A DNA stretch of 64,000 bases from an uncultured Prevotella sp. (GCA_900550365.1 URRR01000002.1:62001-126000); one strand, 5' to 3'; positions 9,224 through 18,423 are shown, counted from the stretch's first letter. Notes: generated by a model from the letters alone, not told the origin. Numbers and translations are program-made.

Positions 9224-10792
9224 TTATCTGTCAATATCCGGAATCACGTAATCAAGTGTCGCTCCGATAGAGATAAGGTCGGCAATCTTCTCACCACGGC
9301 AGATTGTATCCATTGCCGAGACAAGTGGCAGACCCATCGGGCGGAACTTGAGTCGGCAAGGACTCTTTCCACCGTCGCTGCGCAGATAAACACCTATCTC
9401 ACCACGGCTGCCCTCACAGCTTGTGTACCACGTTCCCTCCGGTACCTTTATTATAGGCTTCTGTTTGATATAGAACTCACCTTCAGGGATGTTATCTATC
9501 AACTGTTCCAAGATTCGCACACTTTGACGCATCTCGTCAAGACGAACCTTATAACGGTCAAAACAATCACCGTGAGTATATGTAATCTCATCAAAATCCA
9601 CCTTACTGTAAAGGTCGTACGGATGATTCTTCCTCACGTCATTATGCCAGCCTGAAGCACGTCCTGTACCACCCGTGCAACCGTAAGAAATAGCGTCAGC
9701 CTTAGAAAGCACACCTACACCTTTGAAACGGTTCTGCAGTATGACGTTACCGGTAAAGATATCATCATACTCCTTAAACATAGGTTTAACGTACTCGCAA
9801 AGTTTCTTGACGTTCTTAACAAAGTTCGGATCAATATCAGCCTGACATCCGCCTATTCTGTAATAATTTTGAATAAGACGTCCGCCTGTTGTCTCCTCCA
9901 TAACGTTAAGAACCTGCTCACGATCACGCATACCGTAAATGAAGGCGGTAAGCGCTCCAAGGTCTTGGGCACAACAGCCGAAATAAAGCATGTGCGAATC
10001 AAGACGCTGAAGCTCGTCCATAATCGTGCGGATATATCTGATACGGTCTGAAAGCTCGATACCCATGCCTTCCTCAATTACTGAGACAAGAGCATGACGG
10101 TTCATCATTGCCGAAAGATAATCAAGACGGTCTGTAAGAGCGAGAGTCTGCGGATAAGTATAGCTTTCACACATCTTCTCGATACCACGATGTATGTATC
10201 CGCAATGTGGATAGACTTTTCTTACATACTCTCCGTCAAGAACGGTCTGAAGGCGGAGCACACCATGTGTAGCCGGATGCTGTGGACCTATGTTGATTAC
10301 ATAATCATCATCAGTAAACAGCCTGTGCTTAGTGGCTTTGATGTTACCGTCTTCGTCAAGATTATATTCAAAAGTATAATCTACCTCAATATCATCGTCA
10401 AGCGTATATTTGTTGTTCTCCGGACTCATGTCATAGTCTTTCCTCATCGGATAGCCTTTAAAGTCATTACGGAGATACAAGCGGCGCATATCCTTATTGC
10501 CGAGGAATTTTATACCGTAAAAATCATACACCTCACGCTCAAGCATCTCTGCACCTTTCCAAAGATTGCTTACAGTGGGGATATAGGCATTATCCCTGTC
10601 GGCATTTACGGCCTTGATACTCGTACGCTCATGAGTTTCCGTATTTTCAAGAATATATACGGCACCGAGGCCTTCTTCACCGAAATCCTCACCGACAATG
10701 GTCACGAGAAAGTCAAAATGCTTCTCATTCTTGAGTTTTGCCATTTCAGAGGCAAAATCCTTCAACTCGAATATTTTGTTTTCTAATTTCAT
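9224..10792 (-). CDS. nuoCD: NADH-quinone oxidoreductase fused subunit C/D
   Basis: 522 residues, a fusion of NuoC (about residues 1-140, 30 kDa subunit, with WKGAEMLEREVYDFYGI) and NuoD (about 165-522, 49 kDa subunit, with NIGPQHPATHGVLRL and the C-terminal DLISIGATLDYVIPDIDR). NuoD contributes the quinone-site His and Tyr. Fused C/D proteins are known in several phyla, including enterobacteria and Bacteroidetes. It starts 11 bases after the nuoB stop. Confidence 0.95.
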   Translation of the reverse strand: MKLENKIFELKDFASEMAKLKNEKHFDFLVTIVGEDFGEEGLGAVYILENTETHERTSIKAVNADRDNAYIPTVSNLWKGAEMLEREVYDFYGIKFLGNKDMRRLYLRNDFKGYPMRKDYDMSPENNKYTLDDDIEVDYTFEYNLDEDGNIKATKHRLFTDDDYVINIGPQHPATHGVLRLQTVLDGEYVRKVYPHCGYIHRGIEKMCESYTYPQTLALTDRLDYLSAMMNRHALVSVIEEGMGIELSDRIRYIRTIMDELQRLDSHMLYFGCCAQDLGALTAFIYGMRDREQVLNVMEETTGGRLIQNYYRIGGCQADIDPNFVKNVKKLCEYVKPMFKEYDDIFTGNVILQNRFKGVGVLSKADAISYGCTGGTGRASGWHNDVRKNHPYDLYSKVDFDEITYTHGDCFDRYKVRLDEMRQSVRILEQLIDNIPEGEFYIKQKPIIKVPEGTWYTSCEGSRGEIGVYLRSDGGKSPCRLKFRPMGLPLVSAMDTICRGEKIADLISIGATLDYVIPDIDR

Positions 10793-10803
10793 CGCTTCCT
10801 GAA

Positions 10804-11475
10804 TTAAATGTTAGATGTCGACGCTGCATTCACAAGATTAAGAGCAGCAGAAGCCTCTTCGAGTTTCTTTTCATCAACGTCGTTGCCGTTGACGATGATT
10901 GGCTTCTTCTCCTTGTGGTTCACTCCGCCGAAGAACTTTTCAACCTTCACCTTTCTCTGCAGTTGCATCATACCATAAAGTATGGCCTCGGGACGCGGTG
11001 GACATCCGGGGATGTACACGTCAACAGGCACAATCTCGCCGATTCCACGTACTACATGGTAACTGCTCTTGAACGGGCCACCTGATATAGCGCATCCTCC
11101 AACAGCAACCACGTATTTAGGTTCGGCCATCTGGTCGTAAAGACGCTTGAACGCAGGAGCCATCTTGTGAGTTATGGTACCTGCGCACATAATCAGGTCT
11201 GCCTGACGTGGAGAGTTACGCGTAACCTCGAAACCGAAGCGGGCAAAGTCATAACGGGCACAGCCTACGGCCATGAACTCAATACCGCAACAGCTCGTCG
11301 CGAAAGTGAGTGACCACAACGAGTTGCTGCGGCCCCAGTTAATCATGCTGTCAAGAGAGCCCAACACTACATTAACACCTCCCTCGTGAAGCTCGTTTAC
11401 AATCTCCTCAAGGGTCTCATTGTCCTTAAACTCTGAGTAAGGAATACTCTTGATAACGGGTTTTCTTACTTCCAT
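10804..11475 (-). CDS. nuoB: NADH-quinone oxidoreductase subunit B
   Basis: About 223 residues, carrying the terminal 4Fe-4S cluster N2. The ligands are visible: the tandem cysteines in FATSCCGIEFMA, the Cys in VGGCAISGGPF and the Cys of YIPGCPPRPEAI. The C-terminal tail (~45 residues, charged) is longer than in most NuoB proteins. I chose ATG 11475 (MEVRKPVIK), which overlaps the end of nuoA by 10 bases; the frame is open to an ATG at 11496 that would overlap by 31. Confidence 0.93.
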   Translation of the reverse strand: MEVRKPVIKSIPYSEFKDNETLEEIVNELHEGGVNVVLGSLDSMINWGRSNSLWSLTFATSCCGIEFMAVGCARYDFARFGFEVTRNSPRQADLIMCAGTITHKMAPAFKRLYDQMAEPKYVVAVGGCAISGGPFKSSYHVVRGIGEIVPVDVYIPGCPPRPEAILYGMMQLQRKVKVEKFFGGVNHKEKKPIIVNGNDVDEKKLEEASAALNLVNAASTSNI

Positions 11476-11816
11476 TCCAATGCTCCTTTCCGCCAAGCAT
11501 ATGCAAGGCCAAATACTAAGACTAACAAAAAGAATCCGATGCTGACCATTGCCATTACGCCAAACTCCTTAACGACGACAGCCCACGGGTAAAGGAACAC
11601 CGTCTCCACGTCGAACACGAGGAACAGGATGGCGAACAGATAATAGCCCACGTGTACCGGCAGCCATGAGGTGCCATGGGTGGGGATACCGCACTCAAAC
11701 GGTTCACCCTTAACCTTGTTGTACGTACGCGGACCCATTAACTTAGCGATGACAAAAGCAGCCACTACCAAGAAAACAGCCGTTATCAGAACGGTAATTA
11801 ACAAGATAAAATACAT
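11466..11816 (-). CDS. nuoA: NADH-quinone oxidoreductase subunit A
   Basis: 116 residues, three membrane helices. The long first loop carries the family motif YNKVKGEPFECGIP and the acidic FDVETVFLYPWA segment of helix 2. It is the first gene of the nuo operon. A Bacteroidetes-type promoter lies 44-78 bases upstream. There is no nuoE, nuoF or nuoG on either side, so the operon encodes only the membrane arm and connecting module. Confidence 0.94.
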   Translation of the reverse strand: MYFILLITVLITAVFLVVAAFVIAKLMGPRTYNKVKGEPFECGIPTHGTSWLPVHVGYYLFAILFLVFDVETVFLYPWAVVVKEFGVMAMVSIGFFLLVLVFGLAYAWRKGALEWK

Positions 11817-11859
11817 ATATATTTTATTTAATAAAACGTAGTACTACTAAACGCGTCTG

Positions 11860-11894
11860 CAAAGTTACAATTTATTTTGTAAAGATTAAACAAA
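11860..11894 (-). promoter_or_regulatory. Promoter of the nuo operon
   Basis: On the minus strand a -7 box TAACTTTG (11860-11867) matches TAnnTTTG, with TTTG (11891-11894) upstream at 23 bases spacing. The spacing is a little long for the consensus, but the -7 box is perfect. It predicts a 5' leader of about 35-40 bases before nuoA. Confidence 0.6.
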
Positions 11895-11941
11895 AACTTA
11901 TATTTTTATTTTATTGTTTTAATGCAAAGCAGAAAAGTAGC

Positions 11942-12775
11942 TTATGCATTCCGCAAAAGTCCATCCATAGGACTTTTCAAGACTGCCGCCAGCGTATATC
12001 CCTCGGATAAGGCGGCCTCTTCTAATTCAGCTTTGTAATAATAAGCGATGCTTCCGACCGCACCTATTGCGATATCACGTCGCCCGTACAAACTGACATT
12101 CCGTTTGAAAAACGCCTTAAAATTATCTATCACGAGCATTCTTAACTCTCTGTCATCCAGATGATTATGGATAAAAACAGAAAGACTTGCAAGGAAGCGG
12201 TTAGCCAACGGCTCTCTATATACCTTATTTATTATAAAAGGAACATCATAACCGGTCTCTGCAGAAAAGGCATCACGCAGATTTTCAGACAGACCGCCCT
12301 TGAACAGCGCATTGATAAAAAGGCGGCCGAGTACTGCTCCGCTGCCCTCGTCGCCGAGAATATAGCCGAGCGGAGGCACATTGGCAACAATTCTGCATCC
12401 ATCATATAGACATGAGTTTGAGCCTGTTCCTAGAATACACGCAATACCTTCACTTGCACCGAAAAGCGCACGGGCAGCCCCAAGCATATCTGAACAGACA
12501 TCTATCTTAGTGGCATTTACAAACACCTTGCTGAACAAATGCTCAAGCACAGGTATCATCGCGTCACGGCAACCAGCACCATAAAACTCTATTTCTGTTA
12601 TTCTCTCAGGAGCATCAATATGTTTAACCAAATCTTCAATCACAAGATGCTCTATGTCATCAGTGTTCTGCTGAAAAGGATTTATGCCATGTCCTGTAAT
12701 ACGTGACACAACATTGTTACCCTCAACCACACACCAGTCTGTTTTCGTACTGCCGCTGTCTGCAATAAGTTTCAT
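11942..12775 (-). CDS. BadF/BadG/BcrA/BcrD ATPase family, N-acetylglucosamine kinase-like
   Basis: 277 residues, ASKHA fold. The phosphate-1 motif DSGSTKTDWCVVEG is at residues 6-19, the second Asp/Gly region is ACILGTGSNSCLYDG (adenosine/phosphate loop), and LGYILGDEGSGAVLGR matches the glucosamine/GlcNAc kinase subgroup. It probably phosphorylates an amino sugar taken up from peptidoglycan or host glycans. It is alone on the minus strand between pgm and nuoA, with its own -7 box TAAATTTG at 12804-12811. Substrate inferred from family only. Confidence 0.8.
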   Translation of the reverse strand: MKLIADSGSTKTDWCVVEGNNVVSRITGHGINPFQQNTDDIEHLVIEDLVKHIDAPERITEIEFYGAGCRDAMIPVLEHLFSKVFVNATKIDVCSDMLGAARALFGASEGIACILGTGSNSCLYDGCRIVANVPPLGYILGDEGSGAVLGRLFINALFKGGLSENLRDAFSAETGYDVPFIINKVYREPLANRFLASLSVFIHNHLDDRELRMLVIDNFKAFFKRNVSLYGRRDIAIGAVGSIAYYYKAELEEAALSEGYTLAAVLKSPMDGLLRNA

Positions 12776-12803
12776 TGCCCTTACTTTTTTATTATATGTC
12801 CAG

Positions 12804-12811
12804 CAAATTTA
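12804..12811 (-). promoter_or_regulatory. -7 box upstream of the sugar kinase
   Basis: TAAATTTG on the minus strand, about 29 bases before the kinase ATG. No clear TTTG at the expected distance, so support is from the -7 element only. Confidence 0.45.
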
Positions 12812-12921
12812 GCAAAATATCTCTTTAGATTTATGTAATAACGCAGAAAAAACTCATTTAGTGCATTTTCACATACTCATCACTGCTTCGTTTCTCATTT
12901 TTAAATATGTACAAATAAATA

Positions 12922-12947
12922 GCGGCAGAGACTTGAACCTCTGCCGC
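12922..12947 (-). terminator. Terminator after phosphoglucomutase
   Basis: GCGGCAGAG (12922-12930) pairs perfectly with CTCTGCCGC (12939-12947), with an 8-base loop. On the minus strand it is followed by TATTTATTTGT. It sits 33 bases beyond the pgm stop. Confidence 0.75.
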
Positions 12948-12980
12948 CACGTATAAAATACAATTTGTCTGTTTGCACAA

Positions 12981-14729
12981 TTACTCCAGATTGAGCGACT
13001 TCTTGATAGCCTCAATTTTGGCAACAGCCTCATTTGTACAGCGCTCATAACATCCGCTGCACTTCATAGTGCCCTTAACCTCAATATAGAACTTAATCTT
13101 AGGCTCTGTACCTGACGGGCGCACGCTTATCTTAGTCTCGTCATCGCAGAACCACTGCAGCACGTTGCTCGTTGTCGGCATGTCAATCTTAGTCACATTG
13201 CCGGCAGCGTCACGCTGCTCGAGTGTCTGATAGTCTTTCCACAAAACAATCTTGCTGCCACCGAGGTCGGTAGGCGGATTGTTACGGAAGTCTGTCATCA
13301 TCTGCTTAATTTCGTCAGCTCCGGTCTTTCCAGGCTTAACCACATTTACGGTAAACTCTTTCGAGAAACCATACTCAAGATAAATGTCCATCAGCACATC
13401 ATAGAGAGTCTTGCCCTGATCTTTAGCCCAAGCGCAAATCTCTGCAAGCAGAGAACATGCTGAGACGGCATCCTTGTCACGAACGAAGTCCTCAGCCAGG
13501 AAGCCATAGCTCTCCTCACCGCCACCGATATACTGCTGCTTTCCTTCTGAAAGTGCTATTTCGCGGGCAATCCACTTGAAGCCTGTGTAGCAGTCACGCA
13601 TCTCGATATGCTGCTTGTCGGCAATCTTCTTGATTACTTCTGTCGTAACGATTGTTTTTACAATAAAGTCAGTGGGCTTCAGCAGACCTTTAGCCTTGCG
13701 GTTGCTTATAATATAATAAAGGAAGAGCAGACATGTCTGGTTTCCGTTAATGAGAATCCACTCACCTTTATCATTCTTGCAGGCCATACCTACGCGGTCA
13801 GCATCAGGGTCACTCGCCATAACAATGTCGGCGTCAATTTCCTTAGCGTCACGCAAAGCAAGAGTAAGAGCCTCTCCGTTCTCAGGATTTGGACTTACGA
13901 CTGTGGGGAAGTCGCCGCTCTTAACCATTTGCTCTTTAACACAGTGAACATTCTCAAATCCCCACAACTTCAGTGAGCGCGGGATAAGCATCATACCCGT
14001 GCCGTGCAGCGGAGTATATACTATCTTCAGGTCTTTCTGACGTTTGATAACTTCAGGGTCAATAGATATTCCGTGGATAAGATCAAGATATACCTTGTCA
14101 ATTTCCTCACCTATAATCTCTATCAGATCCTTATTACCCTCAAACTTCACATCCTCAACCTTTACCTTGTTTACCTCGTCGATAATGCCAGTGTCATGGG
14201 GAGCCAGGACCTGGGCGCCGTCCTCCCAATAAGCCTTATATCCGTTATACTCCTTAGGATTATGGCTTGCCGTAATATTGACACCGCTTTGGCATCCGAG
14301 ATGACGTATAGCGAATGAGCACTCAGGTGTCGGGCGCATGTCATCAAACAAATAAACCTTAATGCCATTAGCTGAGAATATGTTAGCTACCGTTTCAGCA
14401 AACAGTCGGCTGTTGTTGCGGCAGTCATGGCATACGACAACAGAAATCTGCTCGCGGTCAGCGAAGTTCTTTTTCAGATAATTGGCAAAGCCCTGTGTCG
14501 CCATGCCCACGGTATAGATATTCATGCGGTTACTGCCAGCACCCATAATGCCACGCAGACCTCCAGTACCGAACTCAAGGTTTTTGTAAAAAGATTCAAT
14601 CAAGTCTGTTTTGTCTTCGTTCTCAAGCATCGCCTTCACCGCTGTCTGAGTATCAGCGTCAAAGACAGGTGTGAGCCACTGCTTAGCCTTGGACTCACAC
14701 AAAGCAATCAATTCTGCATTGTTTTCCAT
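12981..14729 (-). CDS. Phosphoglucomutase/phosphomannomutase (phosphohexomutase family)
   Basis: 582 residues, the length of the long phosphoglucomutase type. The phosphoserine loop is TASHNPKEYNGYK (residues ~155-167). The metal-binding DPDADRVGMA follows, then the sugar-specificity loop GGEESYGF and the C-terminal phosphate-binding RPSGTEPKIKFY. It interconverts hexose 1- and 6-phosphates for glycogen, cell wall and nucleotide-sugar synthesis. Just before the C-terminus there is an insertion with four cysteines (CSGCYERC plus an upstream Cys pattern), which is unusual. A -7 box TATCTTTG is at 14779-14786. Confidence 0.9.
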   Translation of the reverse strand: MENNAELIALCESKAKQWLTPVFDADTQTAVKAMLENEDKTDLIESFYKNLEFGTGGLRGIMGAGSNRMNIYTVGMATQGFANYLKKNFADREQISVVVCHDCRNNSRLFAETVANIFSANGIKVYLFDDMRPTPECSFAIRHLGCQSGVNITASHNPKEYNGYKAYWEDGAQVLAPHDTGIIDEVNKVKVEDVKFEGNKDLIEIIGEEIDKVYLDLIHGISIDPEVIKRQKDLKIVYTPLHGTGMMLIPRSLKLWGFENVHCVKEQMVKSGDFPTVVSPNPENGEALTLALRDAKEIDADIVMASDPDADRVGMACKNDKGEWILINGNQTCLLFLYYIISNRKAKGLLKPTDFIVKTIVTTEVIKKIADKQHIEMRDCYTGFKWIAREIALSEGKQQYIGGGEESYGFLAEDFVRDKDAVSACSLLAEICAWAKDQGKTLYDVLMDIYLEYGFSKEFTVNVVKPGKTGADEIKQMMTDFRNNPPTDLGGSKIVLWKDYQTLEQRDAAGNVTKIDMPTTSNVLQWFCDDETKISVRPSGTEPKIKFYIEVKGTMKCSGCYERCTNEAVAKIEAIKKSLNLE

Positions 14730-14778
14730 ATTACTATTAATGATTAGTGAATGTCTCCAGTTAAACTTTATTGTGCTA

Positions 14779-14786
14779 CAAAGATA
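14779..14786 (-). promoter_or_regulatory. -7 box upstream of phosphoglucomutase
   Basis: TATCTTTG on the minus strand, 50 bases before the ATG at 14729. No convincing TTTG at 19-20 bases. Confidence 0.5.
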
Positions 14787-15043
14787 ACAAATAAAATAAA
14801 AAAATTACTTAACGTCTCATACATTTTTTACTTTTTTACCTAAAATTCGTACATGCGACAAAAGCTATGCTTTTCATTTATAAGTCTGTGTGCCTGCACA
14901 TACCGTTTTTTTGCATGTACAGACGATAAAACAGCCTGTAATAAATATTTCCATGACCGACACTCCGTTCGTAATATCTACCCCCACGATTGCCGTTTTA
15001 TTTAAATATCCTTAAAAAAGGATGCTTTAACATTATGGAATCA
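14787..15043. other. Gene-free stretch upstream of the pectate lyase locus
   Basis: AT-rich, no open frame. It contains an inverted repeat, GTACATGC (14849-14856) and GCATGTAC (14913-14920), about 150 bases upstream of the promoter of the secreted-protein pair. This could be a regulator site or a chance palindrome. Nothing else recognised. Confidence 0.4.
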
Positions 15044-15073
15044 TTGGATTTTTGATATAAATACTTATATTTG
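15044..15073 (+). promoter_or_regulatory. Promoter of the pectate lyase locus
   Basis: TTG (15044-15046), 19 bases, then TATATTTG (15066-15073), followed about 40 bases later by the ATG at 15114. Confidence 0.6.
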
Positions 15074-15113
15074 CGCGATACTTTATAAAAACTATCTAAT
15101 AAAACAAAAAATC

Positions 15114-15482
15114 ATGAAAAGAAAAGCTTTATCTGCCTTTCTGTTAGCTTTGCTATCAGGAAGTGTCGCCTTTGCGGATACAGAGCAGACTGTAACCGTA
15201 AACGGTACACCGGTAAGTGATTTTGTCACAGAACTTACGTTCTCAGGTGACAATGTAACAATGACGTTTGACAACGGTTATTCTCAAACAGAAGATATGT
15301 CGCTCGTGAACATTACCTTAGAATATACGGATACGGGCACGGGCATTACTGAAATTGAGACCGAGAATCCGAACAAGGTCAACAGAGTCTACACTATCAG
15401 CGGCCAATACGTCGGCACGTCAACCGAAGGACTACCGCAGGGTATGTACATCGTTAACGGAAAGAAGGTTATCGTAAAATAA
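15114..15482 (+). CDS. Short exported protein with a sorting-signal-like C-terminus
   Basis: 122 residues. An N-terminal signal peptide (Lys/Arg start, hydrophobic core, predicted cut after SVAFA) is followed by a ~60-residue beta-rich segment (VTVNGTPVSDFVTELTFSGD). The C-terminal ~32 residues (VYTISGQYVG, then LPQGMYIVNGKKVIVK) resemble the C-terminal domains used for type IX secretion in Bacteroidetes, here without the rest of a large cargo. It lies 9 bases upstream of the pectate lyase and shares its promoter. Function unknown. It could be a cell-surface accessory protein or a free-standing sorting-domain protein. Confidence 0.75.
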   Translation: MKRKALSAFLLALLSGSVAFADTEQTVTVNGTPVSDFVTELTFSGDNVTMTFDNGYSQTEDMSLVNITLEYTDTGTGITEIETENPNKVNRVYTISGQYVGTSTEGLPQGMYIVNGKKVIVK

Positions 15483-15491
15483 TACTTTACT

Positions 15492-18356
15492 ATGAAAAAG
15501 ATTAACACTTTATTATATACATTGCTTGCAGGGTTTATGACCTTACTTGCAACAAGCGCAAATGCGCAGACATGGGATTTTTCAACCATGAGCCAGGCGG
15601 ATAAAGACGCTTGCAGTGCTGATGCCAACTGGCTGTTGGGAACGGAGCGTTGGTGTTACATCCAGGCTCTTGATAATGAACCGCTTATGGCAAACGGTGT
15701 CGAACTTGAGTACGCAAAGGGACTTACGTTTACTGCCGGCGCGCCAAGTGAGGCGGCAGAGGGCAAAGCGAAAGTGCGTTGCAATTACGGCAGCGAGCGT
15801 CTTGAACTTAACGGAAATGGCGTCAAGTTGACAATTAACGGACTTACAGCCGGTCAAGTTGTTAAGGTCAGCTGCATGACAGGCAAGAACGGCGAGGCTC
15901 GCGGACTTAATGCTGAAAACCTGTCAAGTACTATAGGATTCGGTGAAACTTCTACTGATGAACAGACCTGCACGGGTACGGTTACTGCCGATGGCAGTGT
16001 TACGCTCACTACAAATGTAGGTGGAATGTATATTTACAGTATTTCTGTATCTGATGAAGGAGACGGTGGTGGCGAAGTTACTCCGCCAACAGGTAATTAC
16101 AATGATGTAAGCCTTAATACGGCTGTCAACCAGATGCGTCTCACAATCGGCAATGAGATAAAATATTACAATACCGACGAGGTAAAAGTCGCATTTGACC
16201 GCTCTGCCGGCACCGTAACCGTTACCCCTACCGAAGGCACGTGGCAGGATGTTTATACCAAGAGTGTCAGCAATATCGACTTTTCATTAGCACAGCCTAC
16301 CGGTGGCGAAGGCGAGATTCAGGACGGCGAAATAAAGATAACCGAAGCCAAAGGCTGGAATGAGTCTCTTTATGCTAAGTGGGAGAAATATGAAGGAGCA
16401 TCTTCTTATAATGTCTACGTGAAAGGTGGATTGTATTCAGACTGGACTAAGATTGACGAGCAACTCGTCCGTGACTATGGCTCTTATGCACGCGCTGACG
16501 TTGTCGGACTTGTGGCAGGCAGCAATTATGCAATAAAGGTTGTGGCCGTTGACGATCAGGGCGCTGAGATAAGCGGCGTTGACGGCGTTGCCGAAAACAT
16601 GACAGTGATGAACTACAGCCGTGAAGGTTTCGCTCATTTCAACCGCAGCGAAGGTGTAGGCGCTTACAACAATGACGGTTCGCTGAAGGCTGGGGCAAAG
16701 GTCCTTTATGTAACAGCAAACACGGCAAAAACCGTTTCGACAACCGTTAACGTTGACGGCAAGCAGCAGACATGTACCGGCATACAGGCCATACTCAACG
16801 CATATCAGAAAGGGGACGACACCACTCCTATTGCGTTCCGCATAATCGGTTTGGTTGAAGCAGGCGATTTGGACGAGATGGGCAGCAGTTCTGAGGGATT
16901 GCAAATAAAGGGCAAGAACGCTTACAGCACGCTTAATATCACAATAGAGGGTATAGGAGAAGACGCAGCCGTGCGCGGTTTCGGTTTCCTGTGCCGTAAT
17001 GCGGGCAGTGTGGAGTTCCGTAACTTTGCCATCATGCGTTGCATGGACGACGGTATCTCGCTTGATACCGATAACACCAACATTTGGATTCATAACATGG
17101 ACTTGTTCTATGGCGAGGCCGGAAGCGGCGACCATGCGAAAGGTGACGGCTCCATTGACGTGAAAGCTGATTCTAAATATGTAACCATTGACAACAACCG
17201 CTTCTGGGATACGGGCAAAAGCTCAATGTGCGGAATGACCAGCGAGAGCGGTCCTAACTACATAACATACCATCACAACTGGTTCGACCACAGCGACTCA
17301 CGCCATCCGCGCATCCGCACAATGAGTGTACACATCTGGAACAACTACTTCCAGCATAATGCCACTTACGGTGTCGGTGCAACGACAGGTGCAAGCGTGT
17401 TTGTCGACAGAAACTATTTTGAATCGACCAAGCGCCCGATGATGAGCTCGAAGCAGGGAACTGACGCGACGGGTGACGGTACTTTCTCAGGAGAAAACGG
17501 CGGTATCATAAAGGCTTATGGCAATGTCTTTGCTGACAAACCGAGCAACTTCAGCTACATAACATGGCAAGACAACAACACAAGCTTTGACGCTTACGAG
17601 GTGTCTTCACCTGAAGAGTCAGTACCAAGTACAGTAAAGGCACTTTCAGGAGGCACTACGTATGACAATTTTGACACCAATTCATCTTTGATGTATGATT
17701 ACAATGCCGACAATGCAGCCGATGTGCCCGCAAAGGTAACAGGCTATTATGGCGCAGGCCGTCTGAACCACGGAGACATCAAGTTTACTATTCCTGACGA
17801 GGCTGTGATTTCCGGCGGACGTGAGCAGTGCCTGCCTGCATTGGCAAATCTGATAGACAATTATTCATCTTCAATAGTCAAGATATATGGTGACGAAAAC
17901 GCTGAGAGCGGTGAACAGGGCAGCGAAGGCGGCGAGACTGGAGGCGAAACCGGCGGTGATTCAGGTGAAGGCACAGAAAATCCTGATACTCCTGCTATTG
18001 AAGGAACAGTTACTTGCGACTTTACCGGCAGGCAAAACAACAACGCAACATTCTTTGACATTATAGGTAGCTACTCAAATTCAAAGGGCACCGCAACTGT
18101 GAATGGTGTCACTTATTCTGACTGCTTGAAGATTGAAAGCTCTACAAGTATAAAATTCACTATTTCACAGAAAATGACTCTGAAGCTCTACTTCGGCGAT
18201 GATGATACAAAGTGTAACATCAAGATTAACGGCGAACAGTATGACGGTGACGCAAATAATGTAATAACCGCAACCCTTGAGGCCGGCGATTATGAACTTA
18301 AGAAAAAGGATACCTGCAACCTGTTCTATATCGAACTTATACCCGTAACTGAATAA
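15492..18356 (+). CDS. Secreted pectate lyase, polysaccharide lyase family 1, multidomain
   Basis: 954 residues. Signal peptide at 1-26 (cut after ANA). Residues ~30-180 form a beta-sandwich-like module with a CBM-like look. About 285-365 is a fibronectin-type-III-like segment (SSYNVYVKGG, SNYAIKVVAVDDQG). About 385-790 is the PL1 parallel beta-helix, with the Asp-rich calcium region (GDGSIDVK) and the catalytic-Arg motif YHHNWFDHSDSRHPRIR near 592-608. A low-complexity Gly/Glu/Ser linker is at ~800-837. A final beta-sandwich (~838-954) probably binds carbohydrate or retains the enzyme at the surface. It cleaves homogalacturonan by beta-elimination. Unlike the preceding protein it lacks the LYIVNGKKVLVK-like tail. 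No SusC/SusD pair is nearby. Confidence 0.92.
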   Translation: MKKINTLLYTLLAGFMTLLATSANAQTWDFSTMSQADKDACSADANWLLGTERWCYIQALDNEPLMANGVELEYAKGLTFTAGAPSEAAEGKAKVRCNYGSERLELNGNGVKLTINGLTAGQVVKVSCMTGKNGEARGLNAENLSSTIGFGETSTDEQTCTGTVTADGSVTLTTNVGGMYIYSISVSDEGDGGGEVTPPTGNYNDVSLNTAVNQMRLTIGNEIKYYNTDEVKVAFDRSAGTVTVTPTEGTWQDVYTKSVSNIDFSLAQPTGGEGEIQDGEIKITEAKGWNESLYAKWEKYEGASSYNVYVKGGLYSDWTKIDEQLVRDYGSYARADVVGLVAGSNYAIKVVAVDDQGAEISGVDGVAENMTVMNYSREGFAHFNRSEGVGAYNNDGSLKAGAKVLYVTANTAKTVSTTVNVDGKQQTCTGIQAILNAYQKGDDTTPIAFRIIGLVEAGDLDEMGSSSEGLQIKGKNAYSTLNITIEGIGEDAAVRGFGFLCRNAGSVEFRNFAIMRCMDDGISLDTDNTNIWIHNMDLFYGEAGSGDHAKGDGSIDVKADSKYVTIDNNRFWDTGKSSMCGMTSESGPNYITYHHNWFDHSDSRHPRIRTMSVHIWNNYFQHNATYGVGATTGASVFVDRNYFESTKRPMMSSKQGTDATGDGTFSGENGGIIKAYGNVFADKPSNFSYITWQDNNTSFDAYEVSSPEESVPSTVKALSGGTTYDNFDTNSSLMYDYNADNAADVPAKVTGYYGAGRLNHGDIKFTIPDEAVISGGREQCLPALANLIDNYSSSIVKIYGDENAESGEQGSEGGETGGETGGDSGEGTENPDTPAIEGTVTCDFTGRQNNNATFFDIIGSYSNSKGTATVNGVTYSDCLKIESSTSIKFTISQKMTLKLYFGDDDTKCNIKINGEQYDGDANNVITATLEAGDYELKKKDTCNLFYIELIPVTE

Positions 18357-18392
18357 TTCAAAGGTTAGACAAGCCCTAAAAGGGGTGTAAAG

Positions 18393-18423
18393 ATGCGGTG
18401 CGCAACCATAATGCGCGCCGCAT
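18393..18423 (+). terminator. Terminator after pectate lyase
   Basis: ATGCGGTGCGCA (18393-18404) pairs with TGCGCGCCGCAT (18412-18423): 12 pairs with one G-U and a 7-base loop, followed by TTTCATTTTT. Confidence 0.85.
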
